From positions 496,001 through 560,000 of the forward strand of contig LT598464.1 of assembly GCA_900074745.1 (NCBI GenBank): 64,000 bases of DNA, written 5' to 3'. Source of the stretch: Lachancea mirantina. Lineage: Eukaryota > Ascomycota > Saccharomycetes > Saccharomycetales > Saccharomycetaceae. Shown piece after piece: positions 19,026 to 29,541 of this stretch; the stretch's first letter is position 1, and the number at the start of each line of letters is the position of its first letter. Both the position numbers and the translations under genes were made by a program. The notes below the pieces were generated by a model. It was not told the origin of the DNA and searched no databases. It saw only the letters and a program-made list of their open reading frames with translations.

Positions 19026-19099
19026 GACTTCGTGGCCAAGCTGGTTAAGGCGTGCGACTGTTAATCGCAAGATCGTGAGTTCGATCCTCACCGAGGTCG
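19026..19099 (+). tRNA. tRNA-Asn (anticodon GTT)
   Basis: A 74-nt cloverleaf. The acceptor GACTTCG (19026-19032) pairs with CGAGGTC (19092-19098, one G-T), discriminator G at 19099. D-arm GGCCAAGCTGGTTAAGGC, anticodon GTT at 19060-19062 in the loop CTGTTAA, T-arm with GTTCGATCC. It is almost identical to S. cerevisiae tRNA-Asn. No intron. T-runs follow at 19100-19102 and 19109-19114. Odd: its 3' 55 bases lie antisense to the end of the INO4 frame. Confidence 0.98.
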
Positions 19100-19554
19100 T
19101 TTCCTTCATTTTTTCCAATATCCCATATCAATTTCCTTGGGATGCTGTACCCGGTTAGTGAAGAGTCCCTGGTTTGAAGTCGCGAGCATTCATGCCGTAA
19201 TGCTTTGTTCTGTGCGTAAAGCCATCTCAAATATCGCGTTGCTGTTCAACGTTATCTCGTTAGTATAAGATCCCAAAAAAGATAAAGTGCATCAATCAAA
19301 ATGCACATACTTTTAGCATAGATCATAAGCTCAGATCTTCGTTCCTCTAACGTCAAATCGGGCACTGCGTCCACCAGTTGATCGTACGCTTCACGCATCG
19401 CCTGTCGTCTTCGCTGTTCCGACGATACATGATTGAACCGTTTTTGATCTTCTGACAACAAAGTCACTCCCTCTGTACGCTTCCGCTTCCTGGTCGATTG
19501 AGATTTACCATTCGGAACCTTAGAATTACCTTCGACCTCTCCAGTTTCTTGCAT
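19045..19554 (-). CDS. INO4: Ino4 bHLH regulator, spliced; 3' end antisense to tRNA-Asn
   Basis: Two exons, 19554-19311 and 19241-19045, with a 69-bp intron (19242-19310) that has 5' GTATGT, branch site TACTAAC (19259-19265) and 3' CAG. Splicing gives 146 residues, close to the 151 of S. cerevisiae Ino4. Exon 1 encodes a basic patch (RKRKRTEG) and the basic-helix-1 region NHVSSEQRRRQAMREAYDQL; the intron falls inside helix 2, which after joining reads RSELMIYAKTTRYLRWLYAQ and matches Ino4 well. Near the end PRKLIWDIG matches the Ino4 stretch PKELIWELG. Ino4 pairs with Ino2 on UAS-INO elements of phospholipid genes. No stop occurs before the tRNA, so the last 17 codons and stop (19045-19099) are the reverse of tRNA-Asn. 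YOL107W follows nearby, as in S. cerevisiae. Confidence 0.93.
19242..19310 (-). other. Spliceosomal intron of INO4
   Basis: Minus-strand 69-bp intron with consensus 5' site GTATGT at 19310-19305, branch point TACTAAC at 19265-19259 and CAG ending at 19242; branch A to 3' site about 18 nt. Joining the flanks restores conserved helix 2 of the bHLH. Reading through it stops within about 20 codons. Confidence 0.93.
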
Positions 19555-21120
19555 TTCGCCGAAAAGTTTGTTCCTTATTTTTCACATGCAGGTAAATGAT
19601 GATTCAGCTTTTTCATAAATTCAGTTCTTATAAAAGCTCTAAGCCCAGGGTATGGGAAATGATCACCTCAATGAGATCTCGTAACCGGCTGTAGTAATGC
19701 CTATGCCCACTAATACCTATATCTATCGTTTACATACTGTAAACGCTCTTTATTGTGCAATTAAACCTTACTCGTACGTCAAACGTATCTGGTTACTCAT
19801 CTTTCCCTGCATCGTATCGGACCCAAATACCTGACATGAATTTCAGTTTAGGATGCTCTAACTTACTCTTAACACGCCCTTGACGAGATATTCTGTTCCA
19901 GTGAAATATGCATTTTCTGTCGAACTCAGGCTAAATGTCACGCAATTTTACACACTAGTCCATGGTTCCCGTCTCACTTCCATAACATGCTCCAAATCTC
20001 GGGTATTCTTCGACATAAGTATGGCGATCCGTCTATGATTTGTTTTTCCTGATGGAATGGGGAAATGGAATAGCTGGAAGGCAGGTGGCTCTTCTCACAA
20101 GTGGAACGGGTCACTTGTTATGGCTTTTCGTGGATGGTTCGCTCTGCAAGTCCATTAAAGTCTTTTAGCATGTCATTTATCGTCTCAACTAGCCATAACC
20201 TCAGTATTAACAAAAGAATTCCACAAAACGACCAGATATACCCAAAAGAGAGCTGAGCAGATCTTTCATGGAGATCTTGATAATGGTTCTGTATGATGAT
20301 CCTCAAGTCAAGAGGTTTGTCGGTTCCCGAGGAGCTGATAAACGCCGCGCTCTCCTGTCATGGGGTCTTTATATTTCAAATTCGCTGTCTCTGGGTTTTG
20401 GCTGCTGGAACCCGGCGTCTGTCGCTCACTCGATTAGTGAAGGTCAGGCCGCTGTCAAAACATGATTTCCTGGTGCCAGCGACATATACTACGCATCCAT
20501 CGAATTATGACAAGACGAGCTGAGAAGGATACTAAACTTTCTTCTAAAGCGGCAAGGTGTCACTCCGAGAGCGGCGTGTTACATACTCCTTGGTTATTCT
20601 AGTGCAAAGAAAGAGAGCTAAATCTGACGACATTGGATTTTCATGGCGCACTTACGCAGTGTATTGCATCGGACCTGGAAAAATATGTGGTATTTTAGGA
20701 AGAGGGTATCTTAAATCGCACTTTTTCCTGAGTTTAGATATGCCAACTGCCAAAGAAAGTAGATGGACAACACATCTCACCGTGCCGCAAGTGAGCGATC
20801 GACTGCTCGTCCAAAATTGACACAATAATGATCTGTTCGTTGATCTTACAAATGAATACGTGGTGCCCACTGGCGAGAACTACGCCTTAGACGGAAGTTA
20901 AGTAGTCAAGGTGCCGTATGAGAAAAAGATGAAGTAAATGTATGAATTTTGCGCAATCAACAAAGAAAATTACCAGTAAAATTGGCGCAGTAGTTCGACA
21001 ACATATTATATTCTTAAACCAAAAACGTAGCCATGAACAGTTCACCTTCTTGATGGGTCGGCATACATTAAGGGCGTCGAAGGTCGTTATTAATAAGGGT
21101 AAAGATGTTTTTCATTATTT
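19555..21120. other. Intergenic between INO4 and tRNA-Arg, nothing recognised
   Basis: 1.57 kb. It must hold the INO4 promoter at its left end. The rest has short open frames only (the longest about 87 codons at 20557-20820, from a non-ATG codon), none recognisable. Possibly remains of a lost gene. Confidence 0.4.
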
Positions 21121-21192
21121 GCTCGCGTGGCGTAATGGCAACGCGTCTGACTTCTAATCAGAAGATTGTGGGTTCGACCCCCACCGTGAGTG
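21121..21192 (+). tRNA. tRNA-Arg (anticodon TCT)
   Basis: A 72-nt cloverleaf beginning GCTCGCGTGGCGTAATGG and ending CGTGAGTG, essentially identical to S. cerevisiae tRNA-Arg(UCU). Anticodon TCT at 21153-21155 in loop CTTCTAA; T-loop GTTCGACCC. A run of nine T at 21193-21201 is the Pol III terminator. Confidence 0.98.
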
Positions 21193-21327
21193 TTTTTTTT
21201 TATTTGAAAAATAAGCAAATACTGTCAGTGTGAAGAAACAGTTACCCAATAACTGAAAATCGGTTAATTCATCACAAAATACCACTTTGAACACTCTCTA
21301 AGGTTTCTGATCCTTCCCAAATTAAAG

Positions 21328-22341
21328 ATGCACATTAAAGGACGATTCCTGGATTTTGAATTTCCGCATGAAAAGTTCCGCTTTTCAGAACTACCGCCCG
21401 CTACCAAATACTTAACTATTGCATACGTTTCCTTTTCATCGGCTCTTTTTATGGTGAAATGGCTGTTTTACCAACATCACCGCAATCTTTTTGCATCTAA
21501 AGCGGATTGGGATCTAATAACTTCGCCCGTTTTACAACTTGTTCCTTGCGAGACGCTCTGGCATCCAATTTCTCTAGTATTGTCTAACCTGATAGACGTG
21601 AAGTTCTGGAAATTCGCTGTAAATCTGCTGAACTTGTACGTGGGAGGTGCTTTCATTGAACGGAACTGGCAAAGTCCGACTGAATTGCTTCGATACACGC
21701 TGGAGATTGGATCTCTTACCAACCTGGCAATCGTACTGGTTTCCATCATTGCGTCGTTTGCATTACCCCAGGTGAAGCTTGACCTGCCTCTTGACGGTAG
21801 TTACACCATTTTGGTCGGTTTCCCCATAGTGTACAAGCAATTGGTCCCTGAACTCACCCTTTTAAAAACTAAAAACATTCCAATTCTATCCAAAAATTTC
21901 AGATTCAAGCTGCTACCGATTTTCGTGCTTTCGGTTACTACGATCTCTCAAATAATATGGTTTCACCATTTCTCACAGCTTCTCTCGATCTGGGTCACCT
22001 TTGTCACTTGTTGGGTGTATCTTCGTTTCTACCAGGTTCTACCACCGGCAATAGCTGGCACGGAAACCAGTGCTGTTGTAGGAGACGCTTCTGAAACTTT
22101 CCAACTCTTATATTTTTTCCCAGACATTGTGAAACCCATTCTAAGGCCTGTGTTCGATTTCAGTTATCACATCTTTTGCAATGTACTTAGATTGAGGCAG
22201 CCATTTCAGGACGATGAAATTTACGCCGGGAACGCATTGGCAGAGGGTCGCGGTGCGAAGAAAGTTGGAGGACGCGTTGAGGAAAGGCGTAAAAGATTGG
22301 CTTTACAAGTGTTAGGTGAACGATTACAAACAGAGTCTTAA
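21328..22341 (+). CDS. TMEM115-family Golgi membrane protein (YOL107W homologue)
   Basis: A 337-residue protein with about five to six membrane segments and a basic C-terminal tail (GGRVEERRKRLALQVLGERL). The layout, the segment WHPISLVLSNLIDVKFWKFAVNLLNLYVGGAFIER split over two helices and the size fit the TMEM115/rhomboid-like family and S. cerevisiae YOL107W (342 residues). TMEM115 acts in the Golgi and affects retrograde transport in mammals; the yeast role is uncertain. No rhomboid catalytic Ser-His pair is evident. It follows INO4 (YOL108C) as in S. cerevisiae, now with tRNA-Arg between. Confidence 0.92.
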   Translation: MHIKGRFLDFEFPHEKFRFSELPPATKYLTIAYVSFSSALFMVKWLFYQHHRNLFASKADWDLITSPVLQLVPCETLWHPISLVLSNLIDVKFWKFAVNLLNLYVGGAFIERNWQSPTELLRYTLEIGSLTNLAIVLVSIIASFALPQVKLDLPLDGSYTILVGFPIVYKQLVPELTLLKTKNIPILSKNFRFKLLPIFVLSVTTISQIIWFHHFSQLLSIWVTFVTCWVYLRFYQVLPPAIAGTETSAVVGDASETFQLLYFFPDIVKPILRPVFDFSYHIFCNVLRLRQPFQDDEIYAGNALAEGRGAKKVGGRVEERRKRLALQVLGERLQTES

Positions 22342-22390
22342 ATGATGTATGTACAGGTTTACTTATAGACGCTTCAGAATGACATACTCC

Positions 22391-23263
22391 TCAGGCGGCA
22401 GTCTCTAATGTACTTGTACTCACAAGAGAAGAGTTAGAAGCAAATTCGGGCGTATATTCGCCTACTTGTTCCAATTGCAATTCAAGCGCTGATTTTTTGC
22501 CGGTCTTTTTCACGAAACCGTCGTGACCTCCGGAACGCGCCAGCTTAATTTGCTCCAAAAGCGGATCGTTTTCTTTTGTGAGGTACCCGTTATTGCTTGG
22601 ATCACTGTAGTATTGTATGTCCTTCCTTCTAACTGGACGTGCTTGTAATGGAACCCGACCTCGATTTTCGAGAAACCACTTTGGACTAAGATGTGCTCTC
22701 AAACCAAGTTTATTGAAATATCTAGCAGTGAAACTACCACCTGCACCTTCAATGGCCTTAATTGCTTCCCTGGATGCTCTCGATGCCTCGATCTTCAGAG
22801 GCAAGTTGAAAATTTCCTTCCCACCTGCCAAAATCTTGACACCATCTTTGAAAGAGCCCGTGACAAGTCCCAGTTGCTTCATTTTCTTCATGTCAAGCAC
22901 TTCGTCGGGGCCCAAATCTAATCTTCCCTTGCGATGAAACCACATAATACGCTCCAAATTGAGCTCTTTCAACTCTAAAGAAGTCACATTGGTGAATCCC
23001 AATTTCGGGAAAAGCTTGTAAATCGGAGTTTGACCACCTTCAAACCATGATTTTACTTTGCCTCTAGCTTTTTGACCCTTTTGACCTCTACCAGAGGTCT
23101 TACCTTTGCCTGAAGACGGACCCCTTCCCAATCTTTTATAGCCTTGTGTAGCACCTTCTGGAGGCGCTAAACGTGACAAGATGGACACCTGACGAAGCTG
23201 GCAAACTTGAAATCCAAGTCTGATTCGTAAGGTCGCCTCTCGAATGGAGTTGGCCAAGAACAT
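22391..23263 (-). CDS. MRPL10: Mitochondrial large-subunit ribosomal protein uL15m
   Basis: A 290-residue L15-family protein of the mitochondrial ribosome. The ATG at 23263 ([11 protein letters not shown]) gives a presequence rich in Arg and Leu; the open frame two codons upstream begins with GTG. The L15 signature spans about residues 50-90: [20 protein letters not shown] followed by [18 protein letters not shown]. The Gly/Lys-rich loop reaches into the rRNA core near the subunit's central region. S. cerevisiae MRPL10 (YNL284C) neighbours WSC2 (YNL283C), and the same order holds here. It is convergent with the YOL107W homologue, 49 bp apart. Confidence 0.96.
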   Translation of the reverse strand: MFLANSIREATLRIRLGFQVCQLRQVSILSRLAPPEGATQGYKRLGRGPSSGKGKTSGRGQKGQKARGKVKSWFEGGQTPIYKLFPKLGFTNVTSLELKELNLERIMWFHRKGRLDLGPDEVLDMKKMKQLGLVTGSFKDGVKILAGGKEIFNLPLKIEASRASREAIKAIEGAGGSFTARYFNKLGLRAHLSPKWFLENRGRVPLQARPVRRKDIQYYSDPSNNGYLTKENDPLLEQIKLARSGGHDGFVKKTGKKSALELQLEQVGEYTPEFASNSSLVSTSTLETAA

Positions 23264-23415
23264 GTTCACTGTGAGATGTCTATTTTGAATTCAGGAAGAA
23301 CTACTGAGTTCTCTCATCTAAACTAATCCTGGAATAATCGTAAAATTTTGGACGAGAGTCACATGACGTTTTGGTTTAGTTATATACCCAAAATTTTCCA
23401 AATGTTGATAAATTA

Positions 23416-23488
23416 GCTTCTATGGCCAAGTTGGTAAGGCGCCACACTAGTAATGTGGAGATCATCAGTTCAAATCTGGTTGGAAGCA
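23416..23488 (+). tRNA. tRNA-Thr (anticodon AGT)
   Basis: A 73-nt cloverleaf: acceptor GCTTCTA (23416-23422) pairs with TGGAAGC (23481-23487), discriminator A. Anticodon AGT at 23449-23451 in loop CTAGTAA. T-arm CAGTTCAAATCTG. Terminator T-rich tract 23489-23498. Very close to S. cerevisiae tRNA-Thr(AGU). Confidence 0.98.
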
Positions 23489-23782
23489 TTTTATTTTTGC
23501 AACTTTGCCCTTATCGACTTCGAATGAAGACATGCAGAAAACGAACCTGAAGTGTTTCTTACTTTTACAATCGTATGGTGATTTCTAGTATACAAGATTA
23601 TATTATTGTTGAGCCTTTTGCGCGACTCAATCCTGTGCGGGTGTGCATATGTTGTGTTCTTGTCGTTTCGTGTTTCGACTGCGGCAATTGATCATTGCCT
23701 GCATCTTTGCAAACGGGGTATATGTGGCGTGGAGCGTAAAATGCAGCATTATTCGTAAGGGTCTATGTTCGTGCTGATGGGT

Positions 23783-24985
23783 TTACAGGTTGTCATCCTC
23801 TTTATTGGAATCCTCATCAGAATCGGGGTTCACGATTCGCAGAGGACGAGCTTGTGCCTGAGGAACGACATGTGGTAGTGAACCGTTACTGAGACGTAGT
23901 CGGCCGAAATTGTCTGCGAAAACGGCAGAAGGTCGCAGTAGGTCTTCGCTTAACGAGATATCTTCGCCTTGTAACCGTTCTGAGGGGACATTGCCGCCTG
24001 TGGAGGAACCATCGTGGTAAGCATCGCCAAACGAGTAAGGTTGATGTTGTTTGGTTTCTTCCATGTCAGATTCTTGCTGTTTTCTGCGTCTCCACAGCAA
24101 GAAGAAAACGATTGCCGCGACGAGGATAGCGCCACAGACGACACCTACGACAATTCCGGCTATGGATCCACCGGACAACCCCGATTTACGCTTTGTGTCC
24201 TTGGAATTGGCAGTTTGACCCGTCGGCGTGGAATTTACCACTGTAGTGGCAGTCACTATCACCGTTGATCTACCACTGTTTGACAGCGTCACGACCGACA
24301 CAGACGCCGTAGTCACAATCATGGTTTCTGAAGATGATCCCGTTGACCCGGATGACGACGATGTGCTTGTGGAGGAGGAACTTGACGATTGCGTTGATAA
24401 GGACGAAGATGACGACGACGAGCTTGTGCTAGAAGGAGATGACGACGAAGAGGTGGTGCTAGATGAAGATGACAAGAGAGACGACGACGACGACGACGAC
24501 GACAACGACGAAGACGAAGGATTTGATGTAGACGACGACGACGAAGATGAAGTTGAACTTGTCGAAGAACTCGAACTTGACGACGAAGAAGTTGTCGAAG
24601 AACGCGAGCCCGAGGACGACGACCCTGATGGCACATTAGTGCCTTGCAAAACCAAAACCTCCATGTATCCGGAGCCACCACACGTCTCATAGGGCCATCC
24701 GTCACAATTCGTGTTGCATTGGGAAGAATCCTGTGAAGAGATCGAACCAAAAATTGATACCGAATTACCGCAATAACAAGTGTCACCGCCCACAAGCGCG
24801 ACCACCGTACTACCCGAACACTGCTGCTCGCAGTACGATCGCGACTGGTACTGGTACTGACCCTTGGATTCTAATGAGGATTCCAAATCAGACGCCTTGT
24901 AGCATCCGAGATCCGTGTACGTGTTTGCACCGAGTACGCGCGGTACAGCGGCGCAGAAAAAAAGAAGGAACCCGAGATGAACCAT
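23783..24985 (-). CDS. WSC2: Cell-wall stress sensor of the WSC2/WSC3 type
   Basis: A 400-residue single-pass sensor. Signal peptide about residues 1-19 (MVHLGFLLFFCAAVPRVLG). The WSC domain at about 22-112 carries eight cysteines (GCY, SYCEQQC, DTCYCGN, QCNTNC, ETCGG). Residues about 118-230 are a Ser/Thr-rich, presumably O-mannosylated rod that acts as a stiff spring. One membrane helix at about 272-298 (GIVVGVVCGAILVAAIVFFLLW) is followed by RRRK and an acidic cytoplasmic tail ending DSNKEDDNL, the part that in the family recruits Rom2 to start Rho1-Pkc1 signalling. In S. cerevisiae WSC2 (YNL283C) and WSC3 (YOL105C) are duplicates; this is the single ancestor-type gene by position. The serine codons form a trinucleotide microsatellite. 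Confidence 0.95.
   Translation of the reverse strand: MVHLGFLLFFCAAVPRVLGANTYTDLGCYKASDLESSLESKGQYQYQSRSYCEQQCSGSTVVALVGGDTCYCGNSVSIFGSISSQDSSQCNTNCDGWPYETCGGSGYMEVLVLQGTNVPSGSSSSGSRSSTTSSSSSSSSSTSSTSSSSSSSTSNPSSSSLSSSSSSSSLLSSSSSTTSSSSSPSSTSSSSSSSSLSTQSSSSSSTSTSSSSGSTGSSSETMIVTTASVSVVTLSNSGRSTVIVTATTVVNSTPTGQTANSKDTKRKSGLSGGSIAGIVVGVVCGAILVAAIVFFLLWRRRKQQESDMEETKQHQPYSFGDAYHDGSSTGGNVPSERLQGEDISLSEDLLRPSAVFADNFGRLRLSNGSLPHVVPQAQARPLRIVNPDSDEDSNKEDDNL
24360..24610. repeat. Trinucleotide microsatellite encoding the serine rod
   Basis: Imperfect GAC/GAT/GAG repeats on the plus strand, read as serine codons on the minus strand inside the WSC gene. The purest run is GACGACGAC... near 24480-24507. 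Length change would only lengthen or shorten the Ser rod. Confidence 0.8.
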
Positions 24986-27878
24986 GCCTACTCCCTTTCA
25001 GCTGCTTTTCAGCTGCAACCGTTCGATTCTGATCACTTGGACGGCTTGGAACACTGAGTTTCTTGATGTTTCAAGAGAACTATGTCGAATAGCTTTTGAC
25101 AAGAATAGCATATTGGAAATCCTGTAGAACGAAAATCTAAGTCTTTGACCCGGCTAACCCGGGTAACTCCGTGGAACATCGTTCGGTCGGTTTTGGTTGC
25201 TGTAAATGGAAACAGAGTCTTGAATTTCGCGATCCGGTTACCGTATCGGGCAATTGCCTGTGGATATCAATTTTTTCGGTGCATTTGAATGATGGAATTG
25301 GAAAGAGTTGGCGAATGAGCAGGAGGTCCGGAGCGTGAAGTAGTTGTAAACATGAACGGATGGGGCGCTAGTTTAGTGATCCATTACATGGAACATGGAA
25401 GGGGCTTTTTGAAAGAGAAGATCACGTGACTTGGATTAATTGTCACGTGACTGCGTCAATTCGTTAATGAAACAGAAGAAAGATGCATAAGAGCGAGAAT
25501 CGTGCGATATAGGATCGTTGTGCTTGTGCTTCTTGTTGACAGGTATTTGATATCGCTGGTTTAAATGACCAGTATGCGACCCCGTGGCCTGGGTACAACG
25601 ATAAATTCAAAATGAGTGCACACAAACGAGCCGAACAGAACGAGCGGGGATCAGAATCCAAACCGCGTCGTTCCGTTAGTGCTGGTTGAAACGGCTAATA
25701 GGGACCAATACTGTAAGATGTCTGTGCTGAGCTTATAGAACATATCACGTGACTGCTGTGACAGAATCAATTTAATGACTTGGTGGGTCATATTAGAGCG
25801 CCTTGGAGCTCAATCAATTACGGAAGGCATTCAATGCTTGAAGGGTCTCAAAAAGCTCCATTAGTGAAGAAGATGAAGCTTTTTTACCACCTGCATTCTC
25901 AAAAGTAGAAATTGGACAATGGCTGTGTAATAATGGCCTCTTACTCGATTTATTTTCAACTGTCCCCGGAAACTGAGCTAAAAAAGCAGTTATGAGTATC
26001 GTTCACTTTCAGTTAAATTTTGTACTCTGATCCAAACGCAATGGTCAGAATCATCGGCTTCCAGGTGCTTTTCTGCAAATTCTGTCACCGTGGCAATGTG
26101 GTCTTCCTAGATGTGAGATAAGTCCGTTCCGGCACCCAGCGTGAATATCATTTCCGTCCAACCTCAACCCAGCCTTAGATCAATCTGTTGAGAATCATGT
26201 TCAGTTCGTAGCCAGCATCTATTGCGACGTACCCTCGATTTTCAGCGTCGTTGATGACGGAGCGTCCATGAATGGCTCTGAGTCAATATTCACCAGACTT
26301 GCCCAGTTTTATCAACTGCTTCTCGTATAGCATCTGAATACCGCTTGGTACTTGAAGGATGCATCACTGGATTTCTTCTGTTTTTGGTAAAGAAAACTCT
26401 GGTGAGCGGTATTCTGTGGGTATAGAGTTGTAAGTTGCAAGCTACAATCGACGTGTCTTACGTAGATTGGAAAACAGTGAAACTCTACCAGCAGCGTCAT
26501 GCCTGATCAGATGCACGTCCCTTTCAACATTTCCGTGTCCTTTTTCATTCTCTTTTCAAAGTTATGGGCAACAGAGACAGCTAGGAGAAAGGAACCTCTG
26601 GTTGTGCACGCACATGCTTTTCGGTTTCTCGTGAAATAGACGGTATCGAGATTTCTGATTCTTGGAATAGGAGTAGATTCGGCCAGGTCGTGCTTCAGTT
26701 ACAATCTAACCACCAGTGCCTGAATATTAGCGAATGATCTTTTTAGTTTTTCAAAGGCGCCTGAACATCTAGAGTTGAAAATCAAGAAAGAAAAAGGTCA
26801 AAAACATAAAAGATGGCTTAACTGATTTCAAGTTTCAAGATGATTGAAGGCATATACGCCTGTTTTATAGAGACATGGAAAGCCCCCTGCGCTTCAGGTT
26901 GGTTCTTGATGACTTTCAAGTTGTTGCTCAGGTGTAGAATGGATCCGCATTCCAGACGATAGCTTTTAAACAAAACCGAAGCTCACGCTTGTTAAAGGGC
27001 TGGCTTATGATAATGACAGTTTAGTGAATGCTGATTAACATAGTTTCTTCGTGTTCTTCTCAAAATGTAATTCATTCAATCGTCCTCGTCTAAGTGCCCA
27101 CCGTATACTCAGAGAGTCCATCTGGAAAATGGTCGTTCACTATAAAATGGGCCCAGACAATGGAAAGCAAACCAGTCATAAGAATAAAGGTCATGCTAAA
27201 AACTTTCCATCTCATTCAAAAGTGCTACCATAATTAAATTAGATCAGCTACTACTACAAAACGTAGAGTTTCCATACAGATTGAGAAAATGCAAAAAATC
27301 TGGCGCCGGAGAGATTCATCTCAGCATGCAACTGCATCAAAACCCGACTTTTAGTTGAATTTTTCATCGCAAAAAAAGTAGTTCGGTATTACCTAGAGGA
27401 TGGGCGAATATGTGTTCGAAATTTTCTGCATCGCGAGGATGACATTTTCGCTTACAGAAACCCAACAAGCCCAGGATTTTAACATCTATGTCCTATGGAA
27501 AAATTTAATAAGATTCTAGCTATCAATATGATAATAATAGGCGGGCCTTCTCGTGGCACCGTTTTCCTTATTGTTTTGGGTTTCTTGTTCCTGTCAGAAT
27601 TCATTTTGTAAATGACATGTAATAGCGAGGAAACAGAAAAATCAGAAAAGATTTCAATTCCTGATCGTATCTGGCAAAAAATCGCGAATTCCCATAGTGA
27701 ACCCTTTAACATCGGCTTGATGCCAAATCGGAATCACTTTATCTTTTCAATCGAAATTTCCATCTCTTGGTCCCTGTGCCAGGTGAATATAAATTAGATG
27801 CGACTTTTTGTCTCTACAACAAGTATTGTTTTTAAAGCTCTGTTCTGAAAGTGCCAATTCTTTGAATAAAGTAACAAG
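24986..27878. other. 2.9-kb gene-poor stretch with possible gene relics
   Basis: No intact gene. Three TCACGTGA sites lie in the left part (25422-25429, 25443-25450, 25745-25752). On the minus strand, fragments read like protein with breaks: about 26180-26340 gives IHGRSVINDAENRGYVAIDA followed by GYELNMILNRL, and about 27080-27200 gives a hydrophobic piece FILMTGLLSIVWAHFIV. I could not identify either parent. With the broken permease next door, this looks like a region of gene decay between WSC and POP3. Confidence 0.4.
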
Positions 27879-29541
27879 ATGCTTCCCGAGAAACAAGACG
27901 TCCACATTGAATTGAAGAATTTCCAAGCCGGCTCAGTGTCTTCATTCCAAATGGGCGAAAATGACAATGACAATTTAAAACCATCTTAAAGCAAAGAATT
28001 GAAAAAGAAAACTTTTGCCTCGACAAGTTTCAATAACTGGAATTGGTGGTGCTATTGGAACGGCACTTTTCATTTCAATAGGTAGTAAAAATTATTTCTG
28101 GTGGTCCAGCGTCATTGCTGATTGCGTTTTGTCTATGGTCGGTTGTTTTCATTGGGCTTTCAATTTGCATGTGTGTGATGGTCACCTTTTTGCCCGTTTC
28201 TGGATCATTTGTGCATTTTACCGAACGATTCGTTGATAGATCGTGCGGGTTCGCTGTTGGATGGACTTATTTTGTATGCCAGGCAGCCAACGCTTGCTTC
28301 GACATTACAGCGGTTTGCTTGGTCATAGAATTCTGGACAGACAAAGTTCCCAAAGCCGCTATGATTTCAATTCTGATTGCATTGTTCGCTGTGTTGAATT
28401 TAATTTCCGTGGTGTTTTTCGGGGAGGGCGAATTTTATTTCTCAATTGGTAAAGTTATCCTGGCCATTGGCCTGATTCTGTTCACTGTGGTAGTTATGTC
28501 TGGTGGGAATCCTCATCACAAGGTTTTGGGTTTCAAGACTTGGGAAAATCCTGGAAGTTTCGCTGAATACATTACAACCGGAACCTCTTGTAGGTTTAAT
28601 GGATTTATGTTGTGCTTGGTTTTTGCCCTGTATGTCTTCTGGGGTGTCGATTACTTGGGTAACGCTGCCAGTGATAGCATGAACCCCAGAAAAGTCATAC
28701 CCAGGTCGTTCAGAGAAGTTTTCGGAAGATTGATCATATTCTATATTGGAGGAGCTCTTTGCGTGGGCGTTTTGATTCCATATAATAATCCTGATATGAT
28801 AAAGGCAATCACCAAGGGCGCTGCTGGTGCCGGGGCCTCTTCATACGTTTCTGCCATGAAAACTTTGGGCATCGGCGTTCTACCACATATTGTCAACGTA
28901 TTAATATTGACCTCGATTATCTCTGCAGGAAATTCTTATATATTTTCAGCTGACCAGAGCACTGTATCGTCTGGTACTCGAAGGTCAAGCTCTGGCAATT
29001 TTCCGGAAAGTAACTAAACGCGGTGTTCCAATTTATTGCTGTCTTGTAGTGCTTGTGATATGTGGCTTAGCATATCTTTCCGTTTCCAACAACACTAACA
29101 AAGTCCTGACATGGTTTTTTGAACGTCGAGACTGCGGCAATGGCGATTGTTTACATCTTCATATGCATCAGTTATTTGCGATTCCGGAAAGGCTGTCTAG
29201 CGCAGAAACTCGATATGAGGACTTTACCTTATCACAACAAATATGCTCACTATCTGGGATGGCATTCTCTATTTTGGTTTACCCTGATACTTTTTGTGAG
29301 TGGGTACACGGTGTTTTTGGATCATAATTGGAACTTCCAGAGTTCCGTCTTCTCATTTTTCATGGTACTGTTCTTCATTGTCTTCTTCGCTCACAAGGTG
29401 TACCATAAAACAAGGTTTATCAAACCAGGTGAGATGAATTTGGTCTCCATGATTGATGAATTGGCAGAAGAGGATCAATATTGGATTGAACATCCACCCA
29501 AATTGAACTGGCTTGACAAAGCTTTCGGATTTTTGTTGTAA
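27879..29541 (+). pseudogene. Decayed amino-acid permease (AGP2-like, APC family)
   Basis: A yeast amino-acid transporter broken by several frameshifts. The start ATG at 27879 opens MLPEKQDVHIELKNF, which soon stops. Family sequence continues in other frames: RQVSITGIGGAIGTALFISI (first helix, from about 28018), GGPASLLIAFCLWSV (about 28102), a long stretch to about 28960 with helices 3-9, then after another shift SNNTNKVLTWFF (about 29090) and a last frame from about 29119 to the stop at 29541 (HPPKLNWLDKAFGFLL). I count about five shifts, near 27995, 28013, 28098, 28955 and 29117; the last falls in a T-run. The best resemblance from memory is Agp2 (GTALFVAIG, TFVTMCGGNP). The intact codon character suggests fairly recent loss. 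A sequencing cause is unlikely because neighbouring genes are intact. Confidence 0.85.

Noticed and set aside
24228-24692. Open frame of 154 codons almost wholly Asp/Glu/Val
   Set aside because: It is the antisense of the serine-codon microsatellite of the WSC gene; its composition is an artefact of the repeat.
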